In this document: one piece after another, positions 37,013 through 45,993 of the stretch
Layout of the letters: each line of letters begins with the position of its first letter
How positions within the stretch are numbered: the stretch's first letter is position 1
Assembly: GCF_002514735.1 (NCBI RefSeq)
Contig: NZ_NBWU01000001.1
Span: 930,001-994,000, forward strand
DNA: 64,000 nucleotides
Source: Sediminicola luteus
GTDB lineage: Bacteria > Bacteroidota > Bacteroidia > Flavobacteriales > Flavobacteriaceae
Direction of reading: 5' to 3'
Notes under the pieces: generated by a model
Told to the model about the DNA's origin: nothing
Seen by the model: the letters and a program-made list of their open reading frames with translations, nothing else
Databases searched by the model: none
Position numbers and translations under genes: made by a program

Positions 37013-37096
37013 ATTCTGATCTAAAGCCAATTTTAAATTGGGATAGTAACACCCCTATTGTTTTGGATACCTATATCATATAAACCAAAAAGAATT

Positions 37097-37375
37097 ATGG
37101 GAGGAGAAGGGAGTATGTTACATGCTATTAAATCGCTGAAATATAACAGGGATCAACTCCGCGCACGAATAAACCGGAATTCTAAAAAATCGAATAGCAA
37201 CAGTTCCCAACATAAAACTAAGGTTCAATTTAAGCAGTCAACACCAGAGGATATGATAATTATCCGTGAAAAAATCAGAGGTTATAAACGTGAAGAATTT
37301 AAGTTATATCTCATATCCTTTGTGGTGATGCTTTGTATTCTTGGATGTATAGGCTACCTCTTATATAATCTTTAA
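37097..37375 (+). CDS. MGGEGSM-type small membrane protein (flavobacterial)
   Basis: From the ATG at 37097 the product has 92 residues. The N-terminus MGGEGSMLHAIKSLKYNRDQL matches a small family common in Flavobacteriia (GEGSM followed by a basic helix). A polar Ser/Asn/Lys linker follows, then a helix with EKIRGYKREE, and a C-terminal membrane segment (about 70-90). It probably sits in the inner membrane with the basic part inside. Its function is unknown. The frame start at 37058 is not supported. Confidence 0.7.
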   Translation: MGGEGSMLHAIKSLKYNRDQLRARINRNSKKSNSNSSQHKTKVQFKQSTPEDMIIIREKIRGYKREEFKLYLISFVVMLCILGCIGYLLYNL

Positions 37376-37387
37376 TAACAACAAAGA

Positions 37388-38701
37388 TTACTCAAACACC
37401 GGATGCCGGGCCAATTCCTTTTTTAAGGCTGTTTTGATCTTTTTCTGCTTCCGTTCAAGATCGCGGTCCAATAATGGACGTTTTTCCAAGGTGTCTTGGG
37501 CCACATGAAAGAACTGTCCGTTAGCGTAAAGCTTATACCCCAGATTTCGAACGAACTGGTTCCGGTATTGGTTTACATTTTTGCCCCACAACGGATCATA
37601 GTGTACAAAGGCCTTATCACGTTTATTTTTACCTGTTCCGGTTAACCGTTTTAAAAAACTTTGTCCGTCAGAACTATGTTTTCCATCAACCATATCGTTT
37701 AGGGTGGCAAAGAAATCGGAAAACTCAATGAGTCCGGTTTCCACTCCATTTTCTCCAATACCCTGGGGCCAATAGGCAATAAAGGGTACATGGGTACCTG
37801 CATCGGTGGTATTCCCTTTTCCACCACGAATATTCCCATGATCGGTTCGTGAACGTATGGCTTTATTGGTACCATTGTCCCCTAAAAAGATCACCAAGGT
37901 ATTCTGGTCTAACTCCAGTGCCTTCAGTTTGGCCATGATTCGCCCTACCAAGGTATCGGTATAACTTACCATATCGGCAAAAAACCTGGGATCTTGTTTG
38001 GTTCGCAGGGCCGGATCTTGCCATTCGGGGGAATTGGGGGTGGGTACAAAAGGATTATGTACCAAGACCATGGGGTAATACACAAAGAAAGGCTGGGCTT
38101 TTTTGCGTTCTATAAAATCGAGTATATAATTGGTGAACAAATCGGGACCATAGGCGTTAGGATCACGTTCCAAGAATTTTCCGTTGGCCTCGATCAGGGG
38201 ATCGGAAAACCGTTCGCCTTGGGCGGCAGTGGCCGTTAATTGCCAGAGACAGTACTCGTCAAAGCCAAAAGCGTTGGGCCTTGAGGCATCTTTCCATTGG
38301 GGTAACTCTTTTTTATAGGCTAAACCATTCAATTGCCATTTGCCCACAATGGCGGTACTGTAGCCTGCATCGCGCATCAGGTTACCAAAAGTGTATTGGT
38401 CGTCGGGTAAAAAACCGAAATGGGTATAGTTGCGGTAATTGTACTGTCCCGTCATCAGTTTTACCCGAGAAGGGGTACATAAAGGCTGCGATATACAATT
38501 GGCAAAACGCAGTCCGTTTTGAGCCAAGGAATCCAATACAGGCGTTTGATAGGCAAGGCTACCATAGCTTCCCAGACATTCATAGCCCATATCGTCGGAC
38601 ATGATCAGAATTACGTTGGGCCTATCGGTCTGTTGGCAAAAAAGCGGCCCCATGGAAAAACTTATCCAAAGGGCCACCCACCAAAATCTTACTATGCGCA
38701 T
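37388..38701 (-). CDS. Sulfatase 3 (S1 family)
   Basis: The 437-residue sulfatase has a signal peptide (ends about residue 22), the MSDDMGYE metal motif, the formylglycine motif CTPSR with Cys75, GKWQLNG and a canonical FLGDNGTN (about 266) at the metal site. It lies 10 bases downstream of the oxidoreductase gene on the same strand, so the two form an operon. The pair suggests desulfation and oxidation of one sulfated sugar, but the substrate is unknown. Confidence 0.9.
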   Translation of the reverse strand: MRIVRFWWVALWISFSMGPLFCQQTDRPNVILIMSDDMGYECLGSYGSLAYQTPVLDSLAQNGLRFANCISQPLCTPSRVKLMTGQYNYRNYTHFGFLPDDQYTFGNLMRDAGYSTAIVGKWQLNGLAYKKELPQWKDASRPNAFGFDEYCLWQLTATAAQGERFSDPLIEANGKFLERDPNAYGPDLFTNYILDFIERKKAQPFFVYYPMVLVHNPFVPTPNSPEWQDPALRTKQDPRFFADMVSYTDTLVGRIMAKLKALELDQNTLVIFLGDNGTNKAIRSRTDHGNIRGGKGNTTDAGTHVPFIAYWPQGIGENGVETGLIEFSDFFATLNDMVDGKHSSDGQSFLKRLTGTGKNKRDKAFVHYDPLWGKNVNQYRNQFVRNLGYKLYANGQFFHVAQDTLEKRPLLDRDLERKQKKIKTALKKELARHPVFE

Positions 38702-38711
38702 AGTGCACGTC

Positions 38712-40136
38712 TTATTTTAATTCCCAACCTGGACGGTAATCCCGTTTTACCCACTCGTTGGCTTTTTCGTAATTGGTTACACGCATATTCTCGCCATCCC
38801 AAAGTAACTTTCTACGGCCTGGATATTCGAATGGGGCCCAATCGCCAATTTTCTTACCAGGTTTCAATTGCTTGTACTGGTACGATTTAATGGCCAAATT
38901 CCCCATAAGCACGGCCTCAGTAAGCGGTCCGGCCTTCGAGAAATCGGAAGAGGTTTTGGTCCCGGTCAGACAACCCTCTACAAAATTCTCGATATGGCCA
39001 TCCATACCACCATCGATCCTAGGATATACCGGTGTCGGCTTTTTAAAGAGATCCATAGTTTCGGAAGGCAACAAACGGGCATTCTTGGAATAGGTGTCGG
39101 TTACCATAATACCTTTGGTACCATAGAAAATACAGCCACCACCGCTAGACCCAATAGTCTCATTATCCTTTAGCTCGTCTGGCAGGTCTGGCTTAATTCC
39201 CCCGTCGTACCAGTTTACGGCAATGTCGCCATGGGCCTCGGTCTCGTATTTTAAGCGAACGATGGACGATGGCGGACAAGAAGCGCTATAGTCGGCTTCT
39301 ACAAAATCGCCTACCCAAACGGTAGTACAACTGGCCTCGGCCTCGGTAGGGTATTTAAGATCCAATACACTAAAAGGGGTTTCCATAATATGGCAACCCA
39401 TATCGCCTAAGGCACCTGTACCAAAATCCCACCAGCCTCGCCATTTGAACGGCAGATAGGCATCGTTATAGGGTCGCATGGCCGCTGGGCCCAACCAAAG
39501 GTCCCAATCGAGTCCTTTAGGCACTTTTTGAGCCTCGGTGGGCACGGGAACCCCTTGGGGCCACACTGGTCTGTTGGTCCAACAATCTACTCGTTCTACC
39601 TTGCCCAAAACCCCCGATTCAATAATCTCACGTGCGTTTCGGCTACCGGCACTAGAGGCACCTTGGTTTCCCATTTGGGTGATTACCCCATTCTTTTGGG
39701 CCTCTGTGGTCAATAGGCGGGTCTCGTGTATGTTGTGGGCCAAAGGCTTTTCAACATAAGCATGCTTTTTGGCCCTGATAAAGGGTAGGGCTATGGTCGC
39801 ATGGGTATGGTCTGGCGTGGCTACCATAACCGCGTCTATATCGTTGAGTTGCTGGTCGTATACTTTTCTAAAATCGGTATAGCGTTTTACTTTCGGGAAT
39901 TTTTTAAAAGTATCCTTGGCACGGCGTTCATCTACATCGCACAAGGCTACGAACTTTACCTTTTTGGTATTGTGCAAGCCATTGACCACACCCGATCCTC
40001 GGCCACCAACCCCAAAAGCGGCCACATACAGGGTATCGCTAGGTGCTACATGGTTTTTACCCAATACATAACTGGGTACAATGCTGAATGCGGCCGAACT
40101 CGCCGCAACGTTTTTTACAAAAGTCCTTCTTTTCAT
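38712..40136 (-). CDS. Tat-exported Gfo/Idh/MocA-family oxidoreductase
   Basis: The 474-residue enzyme begins with a twin-arginine signal (RRTFVKNVAASSAAF). It has the NAD(P)-binding GVGGRGSGVVNGL (about 43-55), the EKP motif of the family (YVEKPLAHN, about 132) and a C-terminal substrate domain. Exported members act on sugars or glycosides in the periplasm, in some cases by oxidation-driven cleavage. Neither the cofactor nor the substrate can be fixed here. It starts the operon with sulfatase 3. Confidence 0.9.
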   Translation of the reverse strand: MKRRTFVKNVAASSAAFSIVPSYVLGKNHVAPSDTLYVAAFGVGGRGSGVVNGLHNTKKVKFVALCDVDERRAKDTFKKFPKVKRYTDFRKVYDQQLNDIDAVMVATPDHTHATIALPFIRAKKHAYVEKPLAHNIHETRLLTTEAQKNGVITQMGNQGASSAGSRNAREIIESGVLGKVERVDCWTNRPVWPQGVPVPTEAQKVPKGLDWDLWLGPAAMRPYNDAYLPFKWRGWWDFGTGALGDMGCHIMETPFSVLDLKYPTEAEASCTTVWVGDFVEADYSASCPPSSIVRLKYETEAHGDIAVNWYDGGIKPDLPDELKDNETIGSSGGGCIFYGTKGIMVTDTYSKNARLLPSETMDLFKKPTPVYPRIDGGMDGHIENFVEGCLTGTKTSSDFSKAGPLTEAVLMGNLAIKSYQYKQLKPGKKIGDWAPFEYPGRRKLLWDGENMRVTNYEKANEWVKRDYRPGWELK

Positions 40137-40444
40137 TTCTGTTTCGTTTTGCGTTTCATGGCGGTATGCCGTAGTGAAAAGTCAGCTTCCAGATGGCCGG
40201 ATGCTTCCCTATACCACATACCTTGGTTTGGTAGTGCATGAAGATACGAAAAATGCCAGGGCATCCCGGATGAATTGACAACTTTGGTCAACTAAAACGT
40301 TGTAGTAAAATGTTTTAATGTCAATCTAGGTATTGGGCTTCATCCTATTATTTGGCCTATTGTGGAAAAAACAGTGGAGATCTTTTCCCTTACCCTATTT
40401 TGTAAGTGACTGAATCAGGGTAACTTGCCCTAAACCACCAACAC
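40137..40444. other. Divergent intergenic region without a gene
   Basis: No coding frame is supported in these 308 bases between the Gfo/Idh/MocA gene (minus) and a small membrane protein (plus). It should hold both promoters. The nearest box-like sequence on the plus strand, CTATTTTG at 40396-40403, has its TA one base too close to TTTG and is not a clean TAnnTTTG. A weak inverted repeat TAAAAC/GTTTTA flanks about 40292-40316. Confidence 0.4.
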
Positions 40445-40762
40445 ATGACACGTTATCTTTCTGCGATTTCTATCTGCATCGCACTCATCTATACCGCACT
40501 AAAGACCCAATGGGACCGTTGGACTGTAGAGGAAATAAAACTGATGTCTACATTTAATACATCGGGGAGCGAAACTATGGTTACCGCCCATGCCGATATG
40601 CTGCTCTTTTACCTAATACCGCTATTGGTCTCTTTTGGCCTCAGTGTGGCCGGACTCTATCAAGACAACCGTTACAAACTACTTGGCGTAGGCCTGAACA
40701 TTTTGGCCCTGGTTTACCTTTTTGTCCCCGTGCATTTGTGGTACGGGCCCACCTGGACATAA
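40445..40762 (+). CDS. Small multi-pass membrane protein
   Basis: The 105-residue product has about three hydrophobic segments (about 4-17, 48-70 and 75-95) with a polar loop rich in Thr/Ser (about 35-47). No family is recognised. It is a single gene between the oxidoreductase and the GyrI-like gene. Confidence 0.55.
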   Translation: MTRYLSAISICIALIYTALKTQWDRWTVEEIKLMSTFNTSGSETMVTAHADMLLFYLIPLLVSFGLSVAGLYQDNRYKLLGVGLNILALVYLFVPVHLWYGPTWT

Positions 40763-40941
40763 TACAAGCTCTTTTTATTGGTAAGGTCAAGTCATTTAAA
40801 GCTAAAAGAAAGACCAGGCTAATCAAAGATTAAGAAAAAAGACGCACTGACTTACGTCTAAAGCCATTAAAATTCCGGATTGCTCTGAGGTATGACATAG
40901 GGTTGACAGAACCCCACCATATTTTTGGGTAAAATCGTCTT

Positions 40942-41574
40942 ATGAAACACGAATGGCGTAAAAAAGAAAAATCCTTATATCTACCTAAGGCAAAACCCGA
41001 ATGGGTTAGCCTTCCGGCCATGCGTTTTCTGAGTATTTCTGGGGAAGGCAGTCCGGAAAGCCCTGCTTTTAGTGAAACTATTCAAGCTTTATTCGCTGCC
41101 TCATATGCGGTAAAAATGAGCTTAAAAAAAGAGAAGCATCCCCCTATGGGGTATTCAGATTATACGGTTTACCCGCTGGAAGGGGTCTGGAGTCTACACG
41201 AAACCGCGCAAAAGACCTTTACCGGCAAGGTTAATAAAAATGACCTGGTCTATACCTTAATGATCCGCCAACCTGATTTCGTTCCGGAGGAATACCTAAG
41301 GACCAAAATTGCAGAAACCATTGAAAGGAAATCAATACCATTTTTGGAGCTGCTAAAAGTGGAGCAAATCACGGAAGGCCCTTGTGTTCAAATGTTGCAC
41401 CTGGGCCCCTTTGAAACCGAGGCCAAATCATTTGCCCAAATGGAGGCATTTACCGAAACCCAGGGTTTGATACGTAAGTACAAATGGCACCGTGAGATCT
41501 ATCTATCCGATTTTAGGAAAGTGCCCAAAGAAAAGCTGAAAACCGTACTACGCTTTTCGGTTGAAGAAGTTTAA
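40942..41574 (+). CDS. GyrI-like small-molecule-binding domain protein
   Basis: The 210-residue protein matches the stand-alone GyrI-like family (PF06445). It has LPAMRFLSISGEGSPES (about 26-42), a central YSDYTVYPLEGVWS, and a C-terminal half with VQMLHLGPFETEAKSFAQM and the end LRFSVEE. The fold binds small hydrophobic or cationic molecules. TATTTTTG at 40920-40927 is a candidate -7 box with a short leader. A GGGTT...AACCC hairpin (40900-40915) lies just upstream. Confidence 0.8.
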   Translation: MKHEWRKKEKSLYLPKAKPEWVSLPAMRFLSISGEGSPESPAFSETIQALFAASYAVKMSLKKEKHPPMGYSDYTVYPLEGVWSLHETAQKTFTGKVNKNDLVYTLMIRQPDFVPEEYLRTKIAETIERKSIPFLELLKVEQITEGPCVQMLHLGPFETEAKSFAQMEAFTETQGLIRKYKWHREIYLSDFRKVPKEKLKTVLRFSVEEV

Positions 41575-41677
41575 CTTAATCGTTGCATAACAACTACTTA
41601 AAAACACAAACCCGTACTTTTCGTATTTTTAAAAAGATATATTCGAATCGTTTTTTTATCAATCTAAAACAACACTT

Positions 41678-42055
41678 ATGACAACAAAAGAAATTGCCGA
41701 CAAACTCGTTTCATTATGCCGGGAGGGCAAGAACATGGAAGCTTATGACCTTTATGCCGACGACGCCATTAGCCAAGAAATGGACGGAACCCCCAACGAA
41801 ATCACCCAAGGCAAGGCCAACATCTTAAATGACTTTGAACAATGGGCCGAAAATATCGTAGAAATGCATGGGGGAACCGTAGGCGAACCCATTGTGGCCG
41901 ACAATCATTTTTCGGTGGTCATGACCAGCGATGTTACCTTTAAAGAAATTGGCCGTTGTACCATGGAGGAAATCTGTGTATACGAAGTGGCCAATGGCCA
42001 GATTAAAAAGGCTCAATTCTTTTACGACCCTAAGGCCATGGGTGGGGAAGCATAA
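41678..42055 (+). CDS. NTF2/SnoaL-like protein
   Basis: The 125-residue protein has the SnoaL/NTF2 pattern: IADKLVSLCREGKNMEAYDLYADDAIS (about 6-32), NHFSVVMTSDVTFK and EEICVYEVANGQIKKAQFFYDP (about 95-118). Such folds form a conical pocket and act as isomerases, hydrolases or binding proteins. No catalytic residues are assignable. A strong terminator follows the gene. Confidence 0.8.
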   Translation: MTTKEIADKLVSLCREGKNMEAYDLYADDAISQEMDGTPNEITQGKANILNDFEQWAENIVEMHGGTVGEPIVADNHFSVVMTSDVTFKEIGRCTMEEICVYEVANGQIKKAQFFYDPKAMGGEA

Positions 42056-42081
42056 GCATTGTAGCATAACTAAAGAAGTGA

Positions 42082-42112
42082 AAAGCGCTCCCCAAGGAGC
42101 GCTTTATTTTTT
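42082..42112 (+). terminator. Strong terminator between convergent genes
   Basis: AAAGCGCTCC (42082-42091) pairs with GGAGCGCTTT (42095-42104), then ATTTTTT follows. The stem overlaps the stop region of the convergent HD gene (42104). Confidence 0.85.
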
Positions 42113-42769
42113 ACCGTCCCATTCGGCATAAAACTGATCCAAGAAACCCTGCATATATTCATGTCGGGCCTGGGCCAATCGTTTTCCGCTTTCGGTATGC
42201 ATACGATCTTTGAGCAGCAGTAATTTTTCGTAAAAATGGTTTATGGTAGGGGCGTTCGATTTTTTATAGGCCTCCTTGTCCATGTCTAGATTTGGGGCAA
42301 TATCTGGGTCGTGCATGGGCCGGTTTTTAAAACCTCCGTAATTAAAGGCCCTACCGATGCCTATGGCCCCTATGGCATCTAAACGGTCGGCGTCGCGTAC
42401 GATCTGTAGCTCCAAAGGGGTGTCTCCCTCGGTATAGCCCTTTGCCAGACTGTTTTTAAACGAAATATGTTCGATAATATAGACCACCTGGGCAATTTTG
42501 GCTTCGGCCACACCCTGACCTTCCAAAAAAGTCCGGGCCACCCTAGGGCCAACCGTTTCATCGCCTTGGTGGAATTTGGCATCGGCAATATCGTGTAAAA
42601 GGGCCCCTAGGGCCACTACTTCGGCATCAAAGCGCCCTGTCTCTTGGGCCGCTATCATTTGACTGTTGTTATAAACCCGCTGTATATGAAACCAGTCATG
42701 TCCGCCTTCGGCCCCGGCCAAGGTTTCCTTTACAAAGGCAATGGTTTTTTCTATGAGTTGACCAGCCAT
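42104..42769 (-). CDS. HD-domain phosphohydrolase
   Basis: The 221-residue protein has the HD motif: HDWFHIQRVYNNS (His about 24), LLHDIADAKFH (HD pair about 56-57), and downstream Asp in VRDADRLDAIGAIG (about 130). This is the YedJ/YpgQ group of small HD hydrolases, whose reported targets are nucleotides. It is 3 bases upstream of plsC on the same strand and may share its transcript. Confidence 0.88.
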   Translation of the reverse strand: MAGQLIEKTIAFVKETLAGAEGGHDWFHIQRVYNNSQMIAAQETGRFDAEVVALGALLHDIADAKFHQGDETVGPRVARTFLEGQGVAEAKIAQVVYIIEHISFKNSLAKGYTEGDTPLELQIVRDADRLDAIGAIGIGRAFNYGGFKNRPMHDPDIAPNLDMDKEAYKKSNAPTINHFYEKLLLLKDRMHTESGKRLAQARHEYMQGFLDQFYAEWDGKK

Positions 42770-42772
42770 GGT

Positions 42773-43504
42773 TTATATCTTAATTTGGCTGTTAACCTGC
42801 TGCTCTACCTCAGCCAAAAAGGCATCGATATCATCGGTACGTTCTAAGGCCTTCTGGGCATGTACTTGCAGGCGAACCCCAATACCATAGGGGAATTTGC
42901 CATACTTAAGTACCTTCCAGGAATTGTTGATGGTCACCGGCACGATCAAGGCCGATGGCGAGGCTTTCAACAACATTTTTAAGCCTACGGTTTTCCAATC
43001 GCGGGGTTTCCCGGTTTTAGAACGGGTGCCTTCCGGAAAAATCACCACCGATCTACGGTGCTCTTCAATGTATTTGCCCATTTTTATCAATTGGGTAATG
43101 CTCTGCTTGCGGTCTTTACGATCGATCAACACCGAGCCACCATGTCTTAGGTTGAAAGATACCGAGGGAATACCCTTTCCCAACTCAATCTTACTGACGA
43201 ATTTAGGGTGGTGTTTTCGCAAATACCACTGTAAAGGGGAAATATCGTACATACTCTGGTGGTTCGACACCAAGATCAAAGGACGGTCGGTGGGATAGGC
43301 CTCGGCCTGTGAAAAACTATGGGTATTGCCCAACAACAAGGAAGCCTGCATAAGACAGAAATTCATGGCATCTACCGCCTTTTTATGTCCGGCATACCCG
43401 AACACTTTGAGTCCGAGCCATTGAATGGGGTGGAAAATCACCAACAATAGCCCAAAGGCCAGTAAATAAATAGGGGTCAGTATAAATGAAATCAGTTTCG
43501 CCAT
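42773..43504 (-). CDS. plsC: 1-acyl-sn-glycerol-3-phosphate acyltransferase
   Basis: The 243-residue enzyme acylates lysophosphatidic acid to phosphatidic acid in the inner membrane. The N-terminal helix is followed by NHQSMYD (the HX4D motif, about 81-87), the GxxxIDR-type RKDRKQS block, and FPEGTRS (about 139-145). It begins with a membrane helix (about 5-30). The gene is the first of a two-gene unit with the HD gene. Confidence 0.92.
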   Translation of the reverse strand: MAKLISFILTPIYLLAFGLLLVIFHPIQWLGLKVFGYAGHKKAVDAMNFCLMQASLLLGNTHSFSQAEAYPTDRPLILVSNHQSMYDISPLQWYLRKHHPKFVSKIELGKGIPSVSFNLRHGGSVLIDRKDRKQSITQLIKMGKYIEEHRRSVVIFPEGTRSKTGKPRDWKTVGLKMLLKASPSALIVPVTINNSWKVLKYGKFPYGIGVRLQVHAQKALERTDDIDAFLAEVEQQVNSQIKI

Positions 43505-43559
43505 AGTAGGGTGTTCTCTTTTAGGTTTGGCACCAATATATTTTCAGACTTTCTGAGAT

Positions 43560-43719
43560 GAACTTCTTTAGATTTTTTGGGTTCAAGCGAAAACTGATTG
43601 TTTTGCGGCCAATTGAAAGCTTTTTTGAGTTTCATAGCAGCGCTACGAAAGGAAAAAAAGGTGATTAGTGGTCGTAAAACTGCATTTTTTTAGCGAATCT
43701 AAAAGGTCTAAAGGAGTTC
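43560..43719 (+). repeat. 160-bp imperfect palindrome (long hairpin element)
   Basis: Left arm 43560-43584 and right arm 43695-43719 pair over 25 bases with five differences. Inner arms 43600-43611 and 43669-43680 pair over 12 with two. Central arms 43630-43638 and 43642-43650 pair over 9 with one. All three are centred at about 43640. Seven of the eight differences are G-U wobbles when read on the plus strand. No gene lies here. A -7-like TAGGTTTG is at 43522-43529 on the plus strand. Confidence 0.65.
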
Positions 43720-43725
43720 AGTAAC

Positions 43726-43753
43726 AAAAAAACCACCCTGTTGAGAGTGGTTT
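43726..43753 (-). terminator. Minus-strand terminator of the bacilliredoxin gene
   Basis: AAACCAC/GTGGTTT (43730-43736 and 43747-43753) form the stem; the T-run is on the minus strand (A-run 43726-43732 in the plus strand). It lies 22 bases beyond the gene's stop at 43775. Confidence 0.75.
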
Positions 43754-43774
43754 GTAGGTCGTATTCCTATGGGA

Positions 43775-44185
43775 TCAGCAGAACTCGTTATAAGCCTCCA
43801 TTAGGTTTTCGGCGATTACCTCGGCCGGTCTACCTTCAATATGGTGGCGCTCGATCATATGAACCAATTCCCCATCTTTGAACAAAGCCATACTTGGTGA
43901 TGAAGGAGGAAAAGGCAGCATCATGCTACGGGCCTGATCAACGGCCTCAAAATCGACCCCGGCGAAAACCGTGGCCAAATGTGCTGGTTTTTTATCGTTC
44001 TGCAAACTTAGTTTAGCAGCAGGACGCGCATTGGCGGCGGCGCAACCACAAACCGAATTGACCACCATTAACAAGGTTCCTGGCTTTTTCAAGCTTTCGG
44101 TTACGGCATCGGCGGTAAACAATTCTTCGAAGCCGGCAGATGCCAAGTCTTCGCGCATAGGTTTTACTAATTCTGCTGGATACAT
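43775..44185 (-). CDS. BrxA/BrxB-family bacilliredoxin-like protein
   Basis: From the ATG at 44185 the product has 136 residues. It begins MYPAELVKPMREDL and has the family CGC motif in NSVCGCAA (about 50-52) and the thioredoxin-like strand PPSSPSMALFKDGELVHMIERH. Bacilliredoxins reduce mixed disulphides with bacillithiol. This family also occurs in Bacteroidetes. A further Cys is the last residue (NEFC). The longer frame to 44260 has a non-conserved leader and is not used. Confidence 0.88.
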   Translation of the reverse strand: MYPAELVKPMREDLASAGFEELFTADAVTESLKKPGTLLMVVNSVCGCAAANARPAAKLSLQNDKKPAHLATVFAGVDFEAVDQARSMMLPFPPSSPSMALFKDGELVHMIERHHIEGRPAEVIAENLMEAYNEFC

Positions 44186-44802
44186 ATCAGTAGTTTTTAA
44201 TTCGTTTGCAAAGATAATACATAGTAACCAAAGCAATCGAACCACAATGGTCATAAACAAAAAGACGGTTATTCATTTGTGGAGTCGTTTAGTTGAAAGA
44301 TGCACTGCGTATCAATGTAAAAAACCATTTTCCATTCAGAATAACCTAGCATCAATCACAAGACCTACTTTCGTGCGAATTCGTGAAATTAGTGTCCGCC
44401 TGAGGCAATGTACCAATTAAGCAATGAAGCAATGAAGCAATTTGATAATTGGGTAATTTGAAGATTTGAAAATGGGGGCGGGAAGTACGATTTTGGAATT
44501 ACGAAGTGGGAAGTTTTTGCGTCATAACCCTTTACCCCTAACTCTTTGTTGAATTGGCCAAGCAAAACCTCCGTAAAACTATCCCACTTTTCGTGCCAAT
44601 TCGTGAAATTCGTGTCCGCCCGAAATTGACTATCGAATATTGTTGATAGATTATTGAGGAATCGTAGAATTATCATTATGATATACCCATAAAACCCAAA
44701 CCAACGGTAGCTCATAAATCCGCACATAACTTCAAGGGCTAAACGTTTCCTTAGCGCCTCCTTTAGCGGGCAAACCCCTATATTTGGACAAAGTTTTAGA
44801 CT
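44186..44802. repeat. Repeat-rich intergenic region, left of the DnaJ/TerB gene
   Basis: No convincing gene is seen in these 617 bases. It holds a 19-base copy of the 14482 sequence at 44277-44295, and a module (44334-44475) with ATTCAGAATAACC, TTCGTGAAATT-type repeats (44371-44400) and a caatgaagcaatttg-type tail. A partial second copy is at 44551-44620. The module recurs in altered form at 45665-45781. TATATTTG at 44779-44786 is the -7 box of the following gene. Confidence 0.6.
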
Positions 44803-45543
44803 ATGTTCAAATGGGGGGCCGCGTTGTTCGGCTATTTCTTTTTTCGATTGCCCGGTGCCATTCTCGGTTTTTTGGTGGGTAGTTTTATCGATACCCTAGA
44901 CCCCAAATCGGTGGGTCGTAATGCCGGCAACGTATTTAAAGATGCGACCCGGCCTAGGGTTTCACCGGCCGATTTTGAACTGAACCTTTTATCGCTCTGT
45001 TCCATTGTTATTAAGGCAGACGGACAAGTAAACCAACGGGAGTTGGATTATGTGCGCCAGTACTTTGTAAGTACCTATGGTAAAGAACGGGCCAATGCTA
45101 CCTTCCGCACTTTTAACGAGGTGATTAAAAAAAGGGAAATCTCGGCCCAACGTATCTGCGCCTTTATGACCCAACATACGCGTTATGAAGTGCGCTTGCA
45201 ATTGTTACATTTCCTTTTCGCCATTGCCCAATCCGACGGGGCCGCCTCTAAGGCCGAGGCCGATAAAATCGCAGAGATTGCGGGCTACCTGCGGGTCCAC
45301 GACCGCGATTTTCAAAGTATCAGGGCCATGTTCGTAAAATCGGCCGACAATGCCTATACCATTCTCGAAATTGCCAAGACCGCTTCGGACGATGAAGTGA
45401 AAAAGGCGTATCGCAAAATGGCTAAAAAATACCATCCAGACCGGGTAGTAACCGATAACGAAGCCATTAAAAAAGGAGCCGAGGAAAAATTCCGAAAAGT
45501 ACAGGAAGCCTACGAAACCATCCAAAAAGAACGGGGCATGTAG
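44803..45543 (+). CDS. TerB-like plus DnaJ-domain co-chaperone (DjlA type)
   Basis: The 246-residue protein has an N-terminal membrane hairpin (about 5-30, [15 protein letters not shown]), a TerB-like helical domain (about 60-165), and a C-terminal J domain (about 180-245; [20 protein letters not shown], including the HPD triad). DjlA-type proteins stimulate DnaK at the membrane. It is a single gene between the two repeat-rich regions. Confidence 0.9.
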   Translation: MFKWGAALFGYFFFRLPGAILGFLVGSFIDTLDPKSVGRNAGNVFKDATRPRVSPADFELNLLSLCSIVIKADGQVNQRELDYVRQYFVSTYGKERANATFRTFNEVIKKREISAQRICAFMTQHTRYEVRLQLLHFLFAIAQSDGAASKAEADKIAEIAGYLRVHDRDFQSIRAMFVKSADNAYTILEIAKTASDDEVKKAYRKMAKKYHPDRVVTDNEAIKKGAEEKFRKVQEAYETIQKERGM

Positions 45544-45993
45544 GTGATTGACTATTTTTTATAGCCTATTGATGATTGTTTTGTGTGGAATCCTTTAATT
45601 GACAAAAATATCTCCGTGAAACTCTGTGTCTTCTCTGCGAAACTCTGTGTAAAGATTTTTCTTGATTCAGAATAACCAGCTTCAAATACAAAAAGAACAT
45701 TCGTGTGAATTCGTGAAATTCGTGTCCGCCTATGGCAATGTAGCAATTTGATAATGGGTTAATTTGAAGATTTGAAAATGGTAAAACCAGGTTTTATTGA
45801 ATTGGCAAAGTAATACCTCCGTGAAACTCCGTGTCTTCTCTGTGAAACTCTGTGTAAAGTCCTTTCTTAATTCAAAGTAACCCATAAACACAAAGCATCT
45901 TATTGGGTTAAATCCATTTACATATCCAACTACCCCATCGATTCCCTATCTTAGCCCAGACCAAACCTATTCTTTTATAAAGATCACCTCCTC
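45544..45993. repeat. Repeat-rich intergenic region, right of the DnaJ/TerB gene
   Basis: No gene is seen in 450 bases. Two copies of a 44-base unit (45611-45654 and 45816-45859; both with ccgtgaaact and ctgtgtaaag) flank a module (45665-45781) that copies the left-hand module at 44334-44475. The short end at 45870 (aattcaaagtaaccc) repeats the ATTCAGAATAACC type. Confidence 0.6.

Noticed and set aside
44389-44727. 112-codon minus-strand frame in the repeat region
   Set aside because: It lies within dispersed repeats and its composition follows the repeats.
45611-45859. Possible CRISPR-like array in the repeat area
   Set aside because: The units are long, degenerate, irregularly spaced and lack constant spacers. 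There are no cas genes.
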